Shown one piece after another: positions 45,112 to 59,567 of a DNA stretch of 64,000 nt; the first letter of the stretch is position 1, and every line of letters begins with the position of its first letter. A program made the translations under genes and the position numbers. Under the pieces are notes generated by a model, which was not told the DNA's origin, did not search any database, and saw only the letters and a program-made list of their open reading frames with translations. This DNA is from Erwinia tracheiphila (GTDB lineage Bacteria; Pseudomonadota; Gammaproteobacteria; Enterobacterales; Enterobacteriaceae). Location of the stretch: the NCBI RefSeq assembly GCF_021365465.1, contig NZ_CP089932.1:4856714-4920713 (forward strand). Direction: 5' to 3'.

Positions 45112-45142
45112 AAAAAAAAGCCGATCCGCGTTCTGATCGGCT
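45112..45142 (-). terminator. intrinsic terminator of the atp operon
   Basis: On the minus strand AGCCGATC-AGAACGC-GGATCGGCT is followed by a run of T, 20 bases past the atpC stop. It is intact, so the operon is complete at its 3' end despite the adjacent IS91 element. Confidence 0.85.
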
Positions 45143-45161
45143 TTTCTAACTAAAACCTGAA

Positions 45162-45581
45162 TTACATCGCTTTTCTGGTCAACTCAATCACGCGCAATTT
45201 AGCGATTGCTTTGGCCAGTTCGGCCGACGCATTAGCAAAATCCACATCGCCATGATAACTGTTCATGTGCTCCTCGGCTCTGCGTTTTGCTTCCAGTGCG
45301 CGGGCTTCATCAAGATCAGTGCCGCGGATCGCCGTGTCAGCCAGCACAGTGACTGCGCCCGGCTGCACTTCCAGCACGCCGCCGGATATATAAATATACT
45401 CTTCCTCGCCCTGCTCTTTGACGATACGAACCATACCAGGCTTAATGGCAGTCAGCAACGGTGCGTGGCCTGGAAAAATACCCAGCTCACCTTCACTGCC
45501 TGACACCTGAATTTTCTGTACCAGACCTGAGAACATCTGCTGTTCTGCGCTGACAACATCCAGGTGATAAGTCGTAGCCAT
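45162..45581 (-). CDS. atpC: ATP synthase epsilon subunit
   Basis: The 139-residue protein is the length of E. coli AtpC. The N-terminal beta-sandwich ([32 protein letters not shown]) and C-terminal helical hairpin are present. It belongs to the F1 stalk, links gamma to the c-ring and inhibits ATP hydrolysis through its C-terminal helices. Last gene of the atp operon. Downstream in E. coli comes glmU; here the terminator is followed by element B3. Confidence 0.96.
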   Translation of the reverse strand: MATTYHLDVVSAEQQMFSGLVQKIQVSGSEGELGIFPGHAPLLTAIKPGMVRIVKEQGEEEYIYISGGVLEVQPGAVTVLADTAIRGTDLDEARALEAKRRAEEHMNSYHGDVDFANASAELAKAIAKLRVIELTRKAM

Positions 45582-45605
45582 GATTAACCTCCGGGGAAAC
45601 CGTTA

Positions 45606-47057
<1,452 letters not shown>

Positions 47058-47130
47058 TTAGCCATCACAATAACGTTGGCTCCATTCACTTACTGTCTTC
47101 CCGCTACTTCAATTGCCCGGGTATACCTGG

Positions 47131-48000
47131 TTAAACCGCAGAAGCACCACCGACAATCTCAGTAAGTTCCTGGGTGATGCTGGCCTGACGCGCCTTGTTG
47201 TATACCAACTGCAGTTCTTTGATCAGGTTTCCTCCGTTGTCGGTCGCCGCCTTCATCGCCACCATACGTGCAGCCTGCTCGCTGGCCAGGTTTTCCACAA
47301 CCCCCTGGTAAACCTGAGACTCGACGTAGCGATGCAGCAATGTATCCAGCAGCGCTTTCGGATCTGGTTCGTACAGGTAATCCCAGGTGCTTTTCTTAAC
47401 TGCACCATCATTTTCATCCGCTGGCGGTAACGGCAGCAGCTGAACGATTTGCGGCGACTGGGACATGGTGTTGATAAACTTGTTGCTTACGACATAAAGC
47501 TTGTCGATACGACCTTCTTCATAGGCTTGCAGCATCACTTTTACCGGACCGATCAGATCGGACAGGGCAGGTTTATCCCCCATGCCGGTAACCTGTGCAA
47601 TCACATTGCCGCCAACAGAACTGAAAAACGACAGGCCTTTCGAACCAATAATAGCCAGTTCGCTTTCGACGCCTTTGTCAGACCAGGCTTTCATATCAGC
47701 CAGTAATTTTTTGAACAGATTAATGTTCAAACCACCACAAAGCCCGCGGTCGGTAGACACGACCAGATAGCCAACGCGCTTAACGTCACGCTCATCCAGG
47801 TAAGGGTGCTTGTATTCCAGATTTCCTAACGCAATGTGACCTATCACTTTGCGCATGGTTTCTGCATAAGGACGGCTGGCCGCCATGCGTTCCTGCGATT
47901 TCCGCATTTTGGAGGCGGCGACCATTTCCATCGCTTTGGTGATCTTTTGCGTATTCTGGACGCTTCCGATCTTACTACGTATCTCTTTTGCGCCGGCCAT
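47131..48000 (-). CDS. atpG: ATP synthase gamma subunit
   Basis: The 289-residue protein forms the rotating central shaft of F1. The N-terminal helix ([28 protein letters not shown]) and C-terminal helix ([22 protein letters not shown]) are conserved. It lies between atpA and atpD as in all enterobacteria; the 142-base gap to atpD is of normal size. Confidence 0.96.
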   Translation of the reverse strand: MAGAKEIRSKIGSVQNTQKITKAMEMVAASKMRKSQERMAASRPYAETMRKVIGHIALGNLEYKHPYLDERDVKRVGYLVVSTDRGLCGGLNINLFKKLLADMKAWSDKGVESELAIIGSKGLSFFSSVGGNVIAQVTGMGDKPALSDLIGPVKVMLQAYEEGRIDKLYVVSNKFINTMSQSPQIVQLLPLPPADENDGAVKKSTWDYLYEPDPKALLDTLLHRYVESQVYQGVVENLASEQAARMVAMKAATDNGGNLIKELQLVYNKARQASITQELTEIVGGASAV

Positions 48001-48054
48001 AAGCTTCTCCTCAAAGCCTTGCGGCTTGCCCCGTGAGAGACAAGCCGCCAGACA

Positions 48055-49596
48055 TTACCAAGACTGGGTTTTCTTGAACGTTTCGAGGAGGCCTTTCAGC
48101 TTTTCTTCGATTTCGTTGTTGTAGTTACCAGACTGGTTGATTTCGGCCATCAGCTCGGCGTGATCGCGATCAGCGAAAGCAAGCAAAGCAGCTTCAAAGC
48201 TACCAATTTTTGCCAGTTCAACGTCGTTCAGGAAGCCACGCTCGGCTGCAAACAAAACCAGACCCTGTTGCGCAACGGACATCGGCGCATACTGTCTCTG
48301 TTTCAATAACTCAGTCACTTTCTGACCGTGGTTCAGCTGCTTACGGGTTGCTTCGTCCAGATCGGAAGCGAACTGTGAAAACGCCGCCAGTTCACGATAC
48401 TGTGCCAGAGCGGTACGAATACCACCGGACAGTTTCTTAATGATCTTGGTCTGTGCAGCGCCACCAACACGGGATACTGAGATCCCCGGGTTAACAGCCG
48501 GACGAATACCGGAGTTGAACAGGTTGGTTTCCAGGAAGATCTGACCATCGGTAATCGAAATTACGTTAGTCGGAACAAATGCGGAAACGTCGCCAGCCTG
48601 AGTTTCGATAATGGGTAGCGCGGTCAGTGAACCGGTTTTACCTTTCACTTCGCCATTGGTGAAGCGCTCAACGTAGTTGGCGCTCACGCGGGAAGCACGC
48701 TCCAGCAGACGGGAGTGGAGGTAGAATACGTCGCCAGGGAACGCTTCACGACCCGGTGGACGGCGCAGCAGCAGCGAAACCTGACGGTAGGCAACAGCCT
48801 GCTTGGACAGATCGTCATAAACAATCAGCGCGTCTTCACCGCGGTCACGGAAGTATTCGCCCATGGCACAACCCGCATAGGGCGCAAGGTATTGCAACGC
48901 AGCAGATTCAGACGCGGTAGCCACAACCACAATGGTGTTAGCCAGTGCGCCGTGCTCTTCCAGTTTACGAACCACGTTAGCAATGGTAGAAGCTTTCTGC
49001 CCGATAGCTACATACACACATTTGATGCCGGAATCGCGCTGGTTGATGATAGCATCAATGGCCATAGCGGTTTTACCGGTCTGACGGTCACCGATAATTA
49101 GCTCACGCTGGCCACGGCCAATTGGGATCATCGCATCCACCGACTTGTAACCAGTCTGCACAGGCTGGTCAACGGACTGACGGTCGATAACCCCCGGGGC
49201 GATCACTTCGATTGGCGAGAAACCATCGTTGTCGATTGCGCCCTTACCATCGATAGGTGCACCCAAGGTGTTCACCACACGGCCCAACAGGCCACGGCCA
49301 ACCGGCACTTCCAGAATACGACCGGTACATTTCACCTTCATGCCTTCGGCGAGGTCCGCATACGGACCCATAACGACGGCACCAACAGAGTCACGCTCCA
49401 GGTTCAGTGCAATGGCGTAGCGATTACCCGGCAGTGAAATCATCTCACCCTGCATAACATCGGCCAGGCCGTTTATGCGGATGATACCGTCACTGACAGA
49501 AACAATAGTACCTGCATTGTGAGCTTCGCTCACGACATTGAACTGAGCAATGCGCTGCTTGATCAGTTCGCTGATTTCGGTGGAATTCAGTTGCAT
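48055..49596 (-). CDS. atpA: ATP synthase alpha subunit
   Basis: The 513-residue protein is identical in length to the E. coli subunit. The P-loop is GDRQTGKT (about residues 169-176), and the arginine-finger region is [13 protein letters not shown]. It forms the regulatory nucleotide sites of the F1 hexamer. It is followed in the operon by atpG. Confidence 0.97.
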   Translation of the reverse strand: MQLNSTEISELIKQRIAQFNVVSEAHNAGTIVSVSDGIIRINGLADVMQGEMISLPGNRYAIALNLERDSVGAVVMGPYADLAEGMKVKCTGRILEVPVGRGLLGRVVNTLGAPIDGKGAIDNDGFSPIEVIAPGVIDRQSVDQPVQTGYKSVDAMIPIGRGQRELIIGDRQTGKTAMAIDAIINQRDSGIKCVYVAIGQKASTIANVVRKLEEHGALANTIVVVATASESAALQYLAPYAGCAMGEYFRDRGEDALIVYDDLSKQAVAYRQVSLLLRRPPGREAFPGDVFYLHSRLLERASRVSANYVERFTNGEVKGKTGSLTALPIIETQAGDVSAFVPTNVISITDGQIFLETNLFNSGIRPAVNPGISVSRVGGAAQTKIIKKLSGGIRTALAQYRELAAFSQFASDLDEATRKQLNHGQKVTELLKQRQYAPMSVAQQGLVLFAAERGFLNDVELAKIGSFEAALLAFADRDHAELMAEINQSGNYNNEIEEKLKGLLETFKKTQSW

Positions 49597-49610
49597 ATGC
49601 TCCAGTCCCC

Positions 49611-50144
49611 TTAAGACTGCAAGGCGTCTGCAAGGCGCTCAAGACGGCCGCGTACGCTGCCATCAATGACCATATCACCCGCACGGATGATTACGCCTGC
49701 CATTACAGACTTATCAATTTTGCAATTCAGCTTAACTTTGCGTGACAGACGTTTTTCCATAGCGGCGCTGATTTTGGTCAGCTGTTCGTCACTCAATGTT
49801 GTGGAAGAGATTACCTCAACATCTGCGGTCGCATCATATGCGGCGCGGAGCTGGATAAACTGAGCCAAAACATCCTTCAGTACTGGTAAACGTTTGTTTT
49901 CGGCCATGACCTTAATGAGGTTTTGACCGGGTTCGTCCAGTTGCGAGCCGCAGATAGCGATAAACCGTTCAGCCAACGCTTCCGGCGCAAGTGCGCCGGA
50001 AAGAAGTTCTGCTACCTGTTTATTGCTGGCTACCTCAGTAGTGAACGCCAGCATCTGCTGCCAGCTATCGACATTCTGATGCTCAACAGCAAAGTCAAAA
50101 GCTGCTTTGGCGTAGGGGCGAGCTACAGTAGTAAATTCAGACAT
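49611..50144 (-). CDS. atpH: ATP synthase delta subunit
   Basis: The 177-residue protein ([19 protein letters not shown]) forms the top of the peripheral stalk and links the b subunits to F1 alpha. Length and end ([11 protein letters not shown]) match the family. It lies 14 bases from both atpA and atpF. Confidence 0.96.
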   Translation of the reverse strand: MSEFTTVARPYAKAAFDFAVEHQNVDSWQQMLAFTTEVASNKQVAELLSGALAPEALAERFIAICGSQLDEPGQNLIKVMAENKRLPVLKDVLAQFIQLRAAYDATADVEVISSTTLSDEQLTKISAAMEKRLSRKVKLNCKIDKSVMAGVIIRAGDMVIDGSVRGRLERLADALQS

Positions 50145-50158
50145 CTGCCCCTCCCTCC

Positions 50159-50984
<826 letters not shown>

Positions 50985-51015
50985 TCAGTTAAAACGCAGT
51001 AGTGTTGAGAAAAAA

Positions 51016-52223
<1,208 letters not shown>

Positions 52224-52952
52224 GATGCTGAAACTCTCCTGCCCTTAGGGGACGTGTCGAGTGTCGTATAAAACTGCCTTTGCTCATGAGAGTCAAGCAG
52301 CAAAAAACGTGCAAATTATACGGTGCGCCCCTGCGATTTCAATGGATAAGTAGCGAAAAGGTGAACAATTATTTAAATTTCTTTCGTAATGACTGTTTTA
52401 CAAAACAGTCATTACGCTGGAGCGGAAGAAAATCGAAGGCAAACCTTGATAAATCCGGGAATCAAAGCGTGTCAAAGATCACATTTCCAGCAATATCAGT
52501 GCACACGATTAATTGAGAATAATCTTATAAACAGGAAAAAGCATCTGATAAAGATAAATTTTTTCATAAAGTTAATAATATTAAGTTTATGAAAATACTA
52601 TTATATGCATGTTTATATTCATATTGACAGTGTTGACAATTATTTCGCTTTTTTAATGGCACGACTGTTTTCAGGTTTATTAAGCATTAATATTTACCTA
52701 CGTGATTACTGAAGAAAAGATAATGTCCCTGATACGTGATATTTATGAATATTGAATGTAAAAATAAGTTAAAAAAAAGCACGAAAGCCCAATTTTCTTC
52801 TGGCTCTGATGAGTGAGATCCATCACAGAATATTTTGAAAATAAATAGTTATGCTTAATAACTCCTTACTTCGTGGCAAAAGTCACTGACTACCGACGAA
52901 GATTCCACCATTACTCAACTCAGCATAAATCCGCCTGAAGGGACGCCTGCAA
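52224..52952 (-). promoter_or_regulatory. AT-rich rsmG-atpI gap with the atp operon promoter
   Basis: This 729-base AT-rich gap holds no ORF worth calling. One candidate minus-strand promoter has -10 TATAAT (plus-strand ATTATA at 52600-52605) and -35 TGTCAA (52624-52629) with an 18-base spacer, about 380 bases before atpI. A CRP-like palindrome GTGA-N6-TCAC is at 52813-52826. Both are pattern matches only. Confidence 0.35.
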
Positions 52953-53573
52953 TCAGGCTGGAGGATTGATTGCCACCAGATGCCGCTCTTCCTCCAGGCG
53001 AGGAACAGAGAGCTTAATGACGCGATTAAGGATAAATCCAGCAGGCAACGCGGAGATTTCATCCTCGGGCAGCATTCCCTTTAGCGCGTAAAATACGCCT
53101 CTTTGCGCGGGCAAATGGTGACACCAGTTCAGCATATCATTAAGTGAGGCAAATGCGCGGCTGATCACCCCATCAAAAAGGGGGTTAGCGTGAAAACCCT
53201 CTACACGACTTTGCACCAGGGTAATGTTACCGATTTGTAGTTCATGCTGTACCTGTTTCAAAAAGCGTATCCGTTTCCCCAAACTGTCCAGCAGGGTAAA
53301 GTGGGCACCAGGACGCACAATCGCTAACGGTATCCCAGGCAGCCCAGGTCCTGTACCCACATCAATAAAGTGATTTCCCTGCAAATGCGGCTCAACCACA
53401 ATGCTGTCAAGAATATGGCGAATCAGCATCTGCTGCGGGTCCCGCACAGAGGTCAGGTTATAGGCTTTATTCCATTTATATAACAAAGTTACATAGCCAG
53501 CAAGCTGGGCAATCTGTCGATCAGACAGAGAGAGCCCAGCCTGTTCAAGCAAAGAGGAAAGTTCGGTAATCAC
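52953..53573 (-). CDS. rsmG: RsmG, 16S rRNA m7G527 methyltransferase
   Basis: The 206-residue SAM-dependent methyltransferase has the glycine-rich SAM motif [14 protein letters not shown] (about residues 70-83), with SRAFASL further on. It modifies G527 of 16S rRNA, and loss gives low-level streptomycin resistance. It lies downstream of mnmG with 78 bases between. Confidence 0.95.
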   Translation of the reverse strand: MITELSSLLEQAGLSLSDRQIAQLAGYVTLLYKWNKAYNLTSVRDPQQMLIRHILDSIVVEPHLQGNHFIDVGTGPGLPGIPLAIVRPGAHFTLLDSLGKRIRFLKQVQHELQIGNITLVQSRVEGFHANPLFDGVISRAFASLNDMLNWCHHLPAQRGVFYALKGMLPEDEISALPAGFILNRVIKLSVPRLEEERHLVAINPPA

Positions 53574-53651
53574 AATAAATTCCGATTATCTTAAGAGAAG
53601 AGGCAAGTCATCTTGCCTCCGAATATACACAGCCAGCGGACGGCCTTACGG

Positions 53652-55541
53652 TCAGGGACTTTTACGTAAAAGTCCCTGTTTTTTTAGCCATATTAATAAA
53701 ATTGAAATGGCCGCAGGCGTGATGCCAGAAATACGCGAAGCTTGGCCAATTGATCCTGGTTTGTGATCGTTCAATTTGGCAATCACCTCATTGGAAAGAC
53801 CATTCACCTGTCGATAATCAAGGTCAAAAGACAATAACGTGTTTTCGTTACGAAGGTGGCGCGCGATCTCTTCCTGTTGACGAGCGATATAACCTTCGTA
53901 CTTAACCTGAATTTCTACCTGCTCTGCTGCCTCAGCATCGCAAAGTGCTGGAGCAAAGACCTCAAGCGTCATCAGCTGCTGATAGGTCATATCCGGACGA
54001 CGCAACAGATCTTCACCATTTGCCTCTTTTGTCAGCGCAGTACTCAGCACGCTATTGATTTCCTCAATGGAGGTCGATTTTGGATGAACCCGGATATCAC
54101 GTAGTCTCTGGCGTTCCTGCTCGATACTTTCACGTTTTTCGTTATAACGTGCCCAGCGAGCATCATCAACCAGGCCGAGTTCCCGGCCAGCTTCAGTCAG
54201 ACGCAAATCGGCATTGTCTTCACGAAGCACTAGCCGATATTCCGCTCTGGAAGTAAACATGCGGTAGGGTTCTTTCGTGCCCAACGTACAGAGATCGTCC
54301 ACCAGCACACCAAGGTACGCCTGGTCGCGACGGGGTGCCCATCCCTCTTTCTCAGCAGAAAATCTGCCTGCATTAAGTCCAGCCAGCAACCCCTGAGAGG
54401 CCGCTTCTTCATAGCCGGTGGTGCCATTAATCTGACCTGCAAAGAACAGGCCCTGAATAAATTTGCTTTCAAGGGTAGGTTTAAGATCGCGAGGATCGAA
54501 AAAATCATACTCAATGGCATAGCCGGGTCGAATGATTCTTGCATTTTCCATGCCCTGCATGGAACGCACAATCTGCATCTGTACATCAAAAGGAAGGCTG
54601 GTCGAAATACCGTTAGGATAAATTTCGTTACTGGTCAGCCCTTCCGGTTCAAGAAATATCTGGTGGGCATCACGATCAGCAAAACGCATCACCTTATCTT
54701 CTATCGAAGGGCAGTAACGTGGCCCAATCCCTTCAATGACGCCTGCATACATCGGGCTGCGATCGAGATTATCGCGGATCACCTGATGGGTTTTTTCGTT
54801 GGTGTATGTGATATAGCAAGGCACCTGTTTTGGGTGCTGCGCTACATTTCCCATAAACGAGAACACGGGCAATGAGACGTCGCCGTGTTGGGGTGCCAGA
54901 ACGCTAAAATCAATGGTTCTGGCATCTATACGCGGTGGCGTTCCGGTCTTTAGGCGGCTGACGCGCAGAGGAAGCTCCCGCAGACGACGGGAAAGGGGTA
55001 TGGATGGCGGATCGCCTGCACGTCCACCGCTGTAGTTGTCCAGTCCAATATGAATTTTACCATCCAGAAAAGTACCAACGGTCAGCACCACGGACTTTGC
55101 ACGGAATTTCAATCCCATCTGGGTAACGGCACCGACAACACGATCATTCTCAACAATCAGATCCTCAACGGCCTGTTGGAAGATCATCAGATTGGCCTGA
55201 TTCTCCAAAGCGGTACGAACAGCCTGGCGGTACAGCTGCCGATCGGCCTGTGCACGCGTTGCTCTGACAGCAGGGCCTTTACTCGCGTTTAGTATCCTGA
55301 ACTGTATGCCAGCCTGGTCAGTTGCCAGTGCCATCAATCCGCCCAGTGCGTCCACTTCCTTAACCAGATGCCCTTTGCCAATACCACCGATCGCGGGATT
55401 ACAGGACATCTGTCCCAGCGTATCAACATTGTGGGTTAAAAGCAGAGTTTGTTGACCCATTCGGGCTGCTGCCATAGCGGCTTCCGTGCCCGCATGACCA
55501 CCACCGATCACGATGACGTCAAAAGGATCTGGATAAAACAT
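53652..55541 (-). CDS. mnmG: MnmG (GidA), tRNA uridine-34 modification enzyme
   Basis: The 629-residue protein is the length of E. coli MnmG. The FAD-binding motif [19 protein letters not shown] is at about residues 11-29, the [19 protein letters not shown] segment contains an active Cys, and the C-terminal helical domain binds MnmE ([20 protein letters not shown]). With MnmE, whose gene is at 59568, it installs the cmnm5 group on wobble uridine of certain tRNAs. Transcription runs away from oriC, as in E. coli. Confidence 0.97.
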   Translation of the reverse strand: MFYPDPFDVIVIGGGHAGTEAAMAAARMGQQTLLLTHNVDTLGQMSCNPAIGGIGKGHLVKEVDALGGLMALATDQAGIQFRILNASKGPAVRATRAQADRQLYRQAVRTALENQANLMIFQQAVEDLIVENDRVVGAVTQMGLKFRAKSVVLTVGTFLDGKIHIGLDNYSGGRAGDPPSIPLSRRLRELPLRVSRLKTGTPPRIDARTIDFSVLAPQHGDVSLPVFSFMGNVAQHPKQVPCYITYTNEKTHQVIRDNLDRSPMYAGVIEGIGPRYCPSIEDKVMRFADRDAHQIFLEPEGLTSNEIYPNGISTSLPFDVQMQIVRSMQGMENARIIRPGYAIEYDFFDPRDLKPTLESKFIQGLFFAGQINGTTGYEEAASQGLLAGLNAGRFSAEKEGWAPRRDQAYLGVLVDDLCTLGTKEPYRMFTSRAEYRLVLREDNADLRLTEAGRELGLVDDARWARYNEKRESIEQERQRLRDIRVHPKSTSIEEINSVLSTALTKEANGEDLLRRPDMTYQQLMTLEVFAPALCDAEAAEQVEIQVKYEGYIARQQEEIARHLRNENTLLSFDLDYRQVNGLSNEVIAKLNDHKPGSIGQASRISGITPAAISILLIWLKKQGLLRKSP

Positions 55542-55624
55542 GGTACTGAACCTCGCGGTTGTGCGGTTGAATTGTCCGGGACGAGGATTCTACTTAACTT
55601 TACGTGAAGGTAAAAGCACAGGGC

Positions 55625-55895
55625 CTGGCATGTATTAAAAAGAAGATCTTTTTTATTTAAAGATCTCTTTATATGATCTTCTATTAGGATCCACGATCTC
55701 TGTGGATAACCTCTTTTTCTTAAGAATGATCATTGAATTGAGCTGGCTCGTTAGCTGTGAAAGATCGGTGATCCTGTCGCGTATAATCTGGGATCAAAAT
55801 GCACTTTTATTCACAGGCACTGGCAGCCATCACCGTTATTATTATGATAACTACCGGTTATTACCGGGTTTACAGCATAGTTATACACATTCTTT
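55625..55895. other. oriC: chromosomal replication origin oriC
   Basis: The region between mnmG and mioC aligns by eye with E. coli oriC. The AT-rich 13-mer region with three GATC-containing repeats is at about 55633-55690. DnaA boxes follow: R1 TGTGGATAA at 55701-55709, R2-like TTATTCACA at 55807-55815, R4-like TTATACACA at 55881-55889. About ten GATC (Dam/SeqA) sites are spread through it. Blocks such as GATCGGTGATCCTG, TCTGGGATCAAAATG and GATAACTACCGGTT are shared with E. coli. DnaA opens the 13-mers to load DnaB. The orientation relative to mnmG/mioC is normal; the whole block seems inverted in the chromosome. Confidence 0.95.
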
Positions 55896-55977
55896 TGCTT
55901 AAAACATCGACAAATAATATAAAAATTTACAAAAGGCCGGGGTGACGGCACCGATCAACCGCCGTTTTGCTGTTCAC

Positions 55978-56421
55978 TTACCTGAGTAGCGTTTTCCAGC
56001 TTGCAAGCCAGACTTCTGCGGGATCTTCCGGGATCTCATGCTCAAGGACATCAATATCAAGACGATCACCAAGCCGCTTTGCTCCACAGGCGCTCAACAG
56101 ACGATCCAGTTTATCAATCGCGCCACAGAACAGATCGTATTCCCTATTGCCGATGCCTATGGCACCATAGCGTACCTTACTTAAATCAGGGGTGTCCTCT
56201 TCGATAGCATCGAAAAACGGTTGCAGGTTATCAGGAAGTTCACCTGCTCCATGCGTTGAGGTTACTACTAACCAGATTCCTTCTGTTTTTAGTTCGTCCA
56301 GCTCCGGGCCGTGTAGTAGCTCCGTTGAAAAACCTGCTTCTTCTAACTTTTCAGCGAGCATTTCTGCAACATATTCTGCGCTACCTAAGGTACTACCGGT
56401 GATTAAGGTTATGTCGGCCAT
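55978..56421 (-). CDS. mioC: MioC, flavodoxin-like protein
   Basis: The 147-residue FMN-binding flavodoxin has the phosphate loop TGSTLGSAEYVAEML near the N-terminus (about residues 7-21), with VTSTHGAGELPDNL further on. It is linked to biotin synthase electron transfer in E. coli. Transcription from its promoter runs through oriC and is regulated by DnaA. The gene is intact; asnC, normally the next gene upstream, is missing. Confidence 0.95.
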   Translation of the reverse strand: MADITLITGSTLGSAEYVAEMLAEKLEEAGFSTELLHGPELDELKTEGIWLVVTSTHGAGELPDNLQPFFDAIEEDTPDLSKVRYGAIGIGNREYDLFCGAIDKLDRLLSACGAKRLGDRLDIDVLEHEIPEDPAEVWLASWKTLLR

Positions 56422-56479
56422 GTAAAATCCCTGTTCATAAAGTTAGCTATTGTACGCTGTGAATAGTATGGGATCTACC

Positions 56480-56488
56480 TGTGTATAA
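56480..56488. promoter_or_regulatory. DnaA box in the mioC promoter region
   Basis: TGTGTATAA (complement TTATACACA) lies about 60 bases upstream of the mioC start. The E. coli mioC promoter likewise carries a DnaA box through which DnaA represses transcription into oriC. The 56422-56607 gap holds no gene. Confidence 0.6.
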
Positions 56489-56758
56489 TTAAGGTTGTTC
56501 GCCGGAAATACAGGTATGGGCAGGGGCGGAACGACAAGGTTATTTGTCAGACGAAAATGCGTTTTGTCTGTGAGCGGTCAGAGGCTGGCCCTGCGGCTAA
56601 ATCGTTCATGGTTAGGAAACTGAATCATCGTTTTAAAAATTTCCTGACCATGAGCAGCAGTGTCTGTAATGCAGTAATGATGTGCCATCGGGAACGTTAT
56701 GGTCATAAAATGGCATTTGCGGCGCGTTTTTAACCTGAAAGCTGTTTTTCAGACGCAC

Positions 56759-57973
56759 TTATCCCGCAGTCTGTGCCAGAAGCCATCGTTTCCGGTCGAT
56801 GTTATGCAGTCTTTCTGCCACCAACTCCGACGCGTGCCTCCCGGCCTGCGCACTGCTGAAGCGCAGTCGGTTGCCGCACAGAATGCATTTGTACGGATCC
56901 GTGCGCAGAAATTCTTTCATCAGCGCGGCGAAGCCGGGCTTCTCCGGTTTTTTCCGCGCTTCCATCTCCAGGGCTTCATACACCTTCGGCAGCAGGCTAC
57001 CCCGTTTACGGTTTGATAAAAAACCGTAATAACGCACCATCTTAAAATGCTTCGCCGGGATATGGCTGATATAACGTCCGATCATATCTTCCTGCGTCAG
57101 CGTCTGCTGCCGGTACTGCTGCGTACGGTGGTCGTAATAGTGGTGCACCACCGCGCCGCCGCTGTAGTGCCTCAGCTTCGCCGCCGACACGGGGGGCCGT
57201 TTCAGGTACCGGCCCAGATATTTGACGCTCCGCCAGGCCCCCCGGGTCTTCTTCGCGAAGTGGACCTTCCAGCGGCGCCCGTACTGCGCCTGCAGATAGC
57301 GCAGCCACTGTTTTTTGTCGTGGATATGCCCCAGCCCCGGCAGCCTGCCGGGGTTAATCAGGTCATAGCTGTGGCGCAGCAGCCGGATGACGGCTCCGCG
57401 CCAGATTTCCTCCACGGCATGCTTTTTAAAGAAGAGGTCGCGCCATACGCCGTGTTTAATATCAAGCCCGCCGCGGGTGACGGAGAGATGAATGTGGGGA
57501 TGCTGGTTGAGCTGGCGACCGTAGGTGTGCAGGGCGCAGAAGATACCGACTTCCACACCCTGTTTTCTGGCCCAGCGGAGCATGGCGCGGGTGGCTGCGC
57601 GGAACAGGGCATTGAGCAGAGGCCAGTTATTGTTGAAAAAGGGCCACAGCAGATGGGGCATGGTGAAGGTGATATGCTGCCAGTCGCAGTCGGGCAGAAT
57701 TTGCTGTTGCTCTGTAATCCACTGCTCCGTGGCCTTATGTCCGCAGGAGCTGCAGCCTTTTGATTTACAGGTCTGGCAGAAGAAGCGGGTGTGGGTGCAG
57801 TCCGGGGAGGCGCAGCAGTATCGCTTCACCCCCATGGCAGCAGTGCCGCAGGCGAGCATGCGCTCGACGCAGAGTACGGTCCAGGGGCTGAGGGTGTCCC
57901 CGTGTTTATCCATATACCGGTTCCAGGCGTCATCAGTGGTGAACAGCAGTTTTGCCGGGCGCGGGATATACAT
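56759..57973 (-). CDS. IS91-family transposase (type A, copy A4)
   Basis: Intact 404-residue copy of the transposase described at 14880. Confidence 0.9.
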   Translation of the reverse strand: MYIPRPAKLLFTTDDAWNRYMDKHGDTLSPWTVLCVERMLACGTAAMGVKRYCCASPDCTHTRFFCQTCKSKGCSSCGHKATEQWITEQQQILPDCDWQHITFTMPHLLWPFFNNNWPLLNALFRAATRAMLRWARKQGVEVGIFCALHTYGRQLNQHPHIHLSVTRGGLDIKHGVWRDLFFKKHAVEEIWRGAVIRLLRHSYDLINPGRLPGLGHIHDKKQWLRYLQAQYGRRWKVHFAKKTRGAWRSVKYLGRYLKRPPVSAAKLRHYSGGAVVHHYYDHRTQQYRQQTLTQEDMIGRYISHIPAKHFKMVRYYGFLSNRKRGSLLPKVYEALEMEARKKPEKPGFAALMKEFLRTDPYKCILCGNRLRFSSAQAGRHASELVAERLHNIDRKRWLLAQTAG

Positions 57974-57981
57974 GCGGCGGA

Positions 57982-58400
57982 TTATCGCTCTGCAGTGGCA
58001 CCGGTATTATAGTGCCAGTCGTCACAGTCATCGGCCCAGTTGTCGGTGTGTTTATCCCAGGGAGCGAAGGTCACCGGCAGCATGCCGGATTCTGTGGCGA
58101 TAATAAACACATCGGCTGGCATGGACTCAAGGACGACATCGCCGTCGGGTGAGTCAGGCGGCTCAAAGCCGCGGATGATGCAGACGAGAGGCGGGTCGAA
58201 GTGTGTATCGAGGAAAAACTGTGGCCCCAGGTGGACACAGTGACGAATGGCATCCTGCGGAGTGTCGTAAAAAACTCGTCGGGGTCGTCATAATCGCTCC
58301 GGGGCGGAATGGACACCAGAAAACGCTTAGGATATCCGGGTATAGCGCGTCGGGACGAGGGCGTGGGTTTACGCTTTCTGGGGGCTTTGCTACGGGCCAT
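57982..58400 (-). CDS. accessory ORF of element A (copy A4), possible -1 frameshift
   Basis: Same arrangement and same six-T slip site as in A1-A3, ending 8 bases before the transposase start. Confidence 0.5.
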
Positions 58401-58513
58401 GTGAATGATTTCCTGAGAAATTAACATACCGCAGAGTATAAAGCTGTGAGCCGGTCATGAACACCCTCGGAACGGCAGAGCCGTGACGCTCGCCCTGTAA
58501 GGGCGCTATGTTC

Positions 58514-59119
58514 AAAGACCTTTCAGCTCAACTTTAGCTACTCCGGTGCCAAACCAGACACACACCAGACCATTGTTAATATGGCCATGAATGGTTACGG
58601 ATGTCGCGATACCGCACGGGTTCTCGGTATCAGCCTCAATACGGTTCTGCGGCACGTAAAAAAATTTCGCCAAAGCAGGTAGCTGAGAATATCGACCCCG
58701 AAACGGAGATTGTTATCTGCTGTGAAGCCGGTGAACAATGGTCTTACGTGCGGTGTAAAAGCAATCCCCGGTGGTTGTTCTATGCTTATGACCGTATCCG
58801 CAAACGTGCTCTGGCCCACGTCTTCGGCCCGAGAAATGCCCCGACCCTGCGACGATTGCTGGCCCTGTTAAGCAAATTTAACATTGCCTTTTATATGACA
58901 GATGCGTGGCCGGTTTATAAAGTTCTGTTAAGTGCAACAGGCCACGTGGTGAGCAAGAAATATACCCAACGGACAGAACGACATAATCTTAATCTTCGCA
59001 CACATATCAAACGACTGACCCGCAGAACAATTTGCTTTTCGAAGTCAGAGGAAATGCACGATAAGATCATCGGTTGGTATCTTACTCTTCATCATTATCA
59101 ATAAATCTGCGTCACGACC
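58514..59119 (+). mobile_element. IS1 right half, interrupted by element A4
   Basis: The sequence AAAGACCTTTCAGCTC through GCGTCACGACC is the last 606 bp of an IS1. Together with the 160 bp at 34464-34623 it makes exactly one 766-bp element. The InsB frame (58601-59104, 167 codons) is open, but the start of insA is missing here. Confidence 0.9.
58601..59104 (+). CDS. insB: IS1 InsB in the split IS1
   Basis: The 167-residue catalytic part is open, with a few substitutions relative to copies 2 and 3. The insA portion before it lacks its N-terminus because element A4 sits at the GTTC site, so InsAB' cannot be made from this half. Confidence 0.7.
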   Translation: MSRYRTGSRYQPQYGSAARKKISPKQVAENIDPETEIVICCEAGEQWSYVRCKSNPRWLFYAYDRIRKRALAHVFGPRNAPTLRRLLALLSKFNIAFYMTDAWPVYKVLLSATGHVVSKKYTQRTERHNLNLRTHIKRLTRRTICFSKSEEMHDKIIGWYLTLHHYQ

Positions 59120-59120
59120 A

Positions 59121-59255
59121 ATTTTTTCTGATGGCGCAATTTTTAATGTCACAATTGCTTCCCGTGAGATGAGAAAATTTAATCATCAAGATTATTATTT
59201 CAGTGCCAGTATATTATTTTTCGAGAAGGATAATACAGTGGCGCAATGTCTGTGA
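59121..59255 (+). pseudogene. C-terminal remnant of an unrecognised gene beyond the split IS1
   Basis: A 44-codon frame (IFSDGAIFNVTIASREMRKF ... NTVAQCL) opens at the IS1 right end and stops at TGA 59253-59255. It looks like the end of a longer protein. It does not continue the TIR-like gene cut at 34463 in any obvious way. Confidence 0.3.
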
Positions 59256-59567
59256 ACAGATGATAGGATTGATTATTTCTGGTTATTTCAGGGAGGATAT
59301 TGAGATGTATCCTCTGAAGGATATATTGCCAGGTGATTTTTATTAAGACGAGTAATGCATATCTTTGCGGGTTTAAAAATATTGAGTTAATTTCGACAGG
59401 TTATATTAGCGCAGAGCGTACTGGCTTTATCACTTACTGGTCACAAGGAAATATTTTATAAAGAATGATTTATCGCCCGTATGAGGGGGAAAGTGGCAGG
59501 TGGCCGCCACTGCCCACGCAAAGATCGTCGACCTTTTTATCCAGTGTGATACTTGTACGTGGGCGTA
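59256..59567. other. gap downstream of mnmE without a recognised gene
   Basis: About 310 AT-rich bases. A 13-codon frame after AGGGAGGATATTGAG (ATG 59304, MYPLKDILPGDFY) has a good ribosome site but no known counterpart. The E. coli neighbours tnaC/tnaA were not found. The mnmE terminator is not obvious. Confidence 0.3.

Larger units (their letters stand above)
56608..58513 (-). mobile_element. IS91-family element type A, copy A4 (1906 bp)
   Basis: The ori end at 56608 abuts GTTC (56604-56607) of the region upstream of mioC. The ter end GTTC (58510-58513) abuts the right half of IS1. It marks the right breakpoint of the inferred inversion (with A3) and is a direct repeat of A2. Confidence 0.92.

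Noticed and set aside
55900..55977. Additional DnaA boxes or a second origin element next to mioC
   Set aside because: Only loosely matching nonamers are present between R4 and the mioC stop; not enough to annotate.
59304..59345. Leader peptide frame MYPLKDILPGDFY as a tnaC-like attenuator
   Set aside because: It lacks the Trp codon and sequence of TnaC, and no tnaA follows; kept only as a remark in the gap entry.
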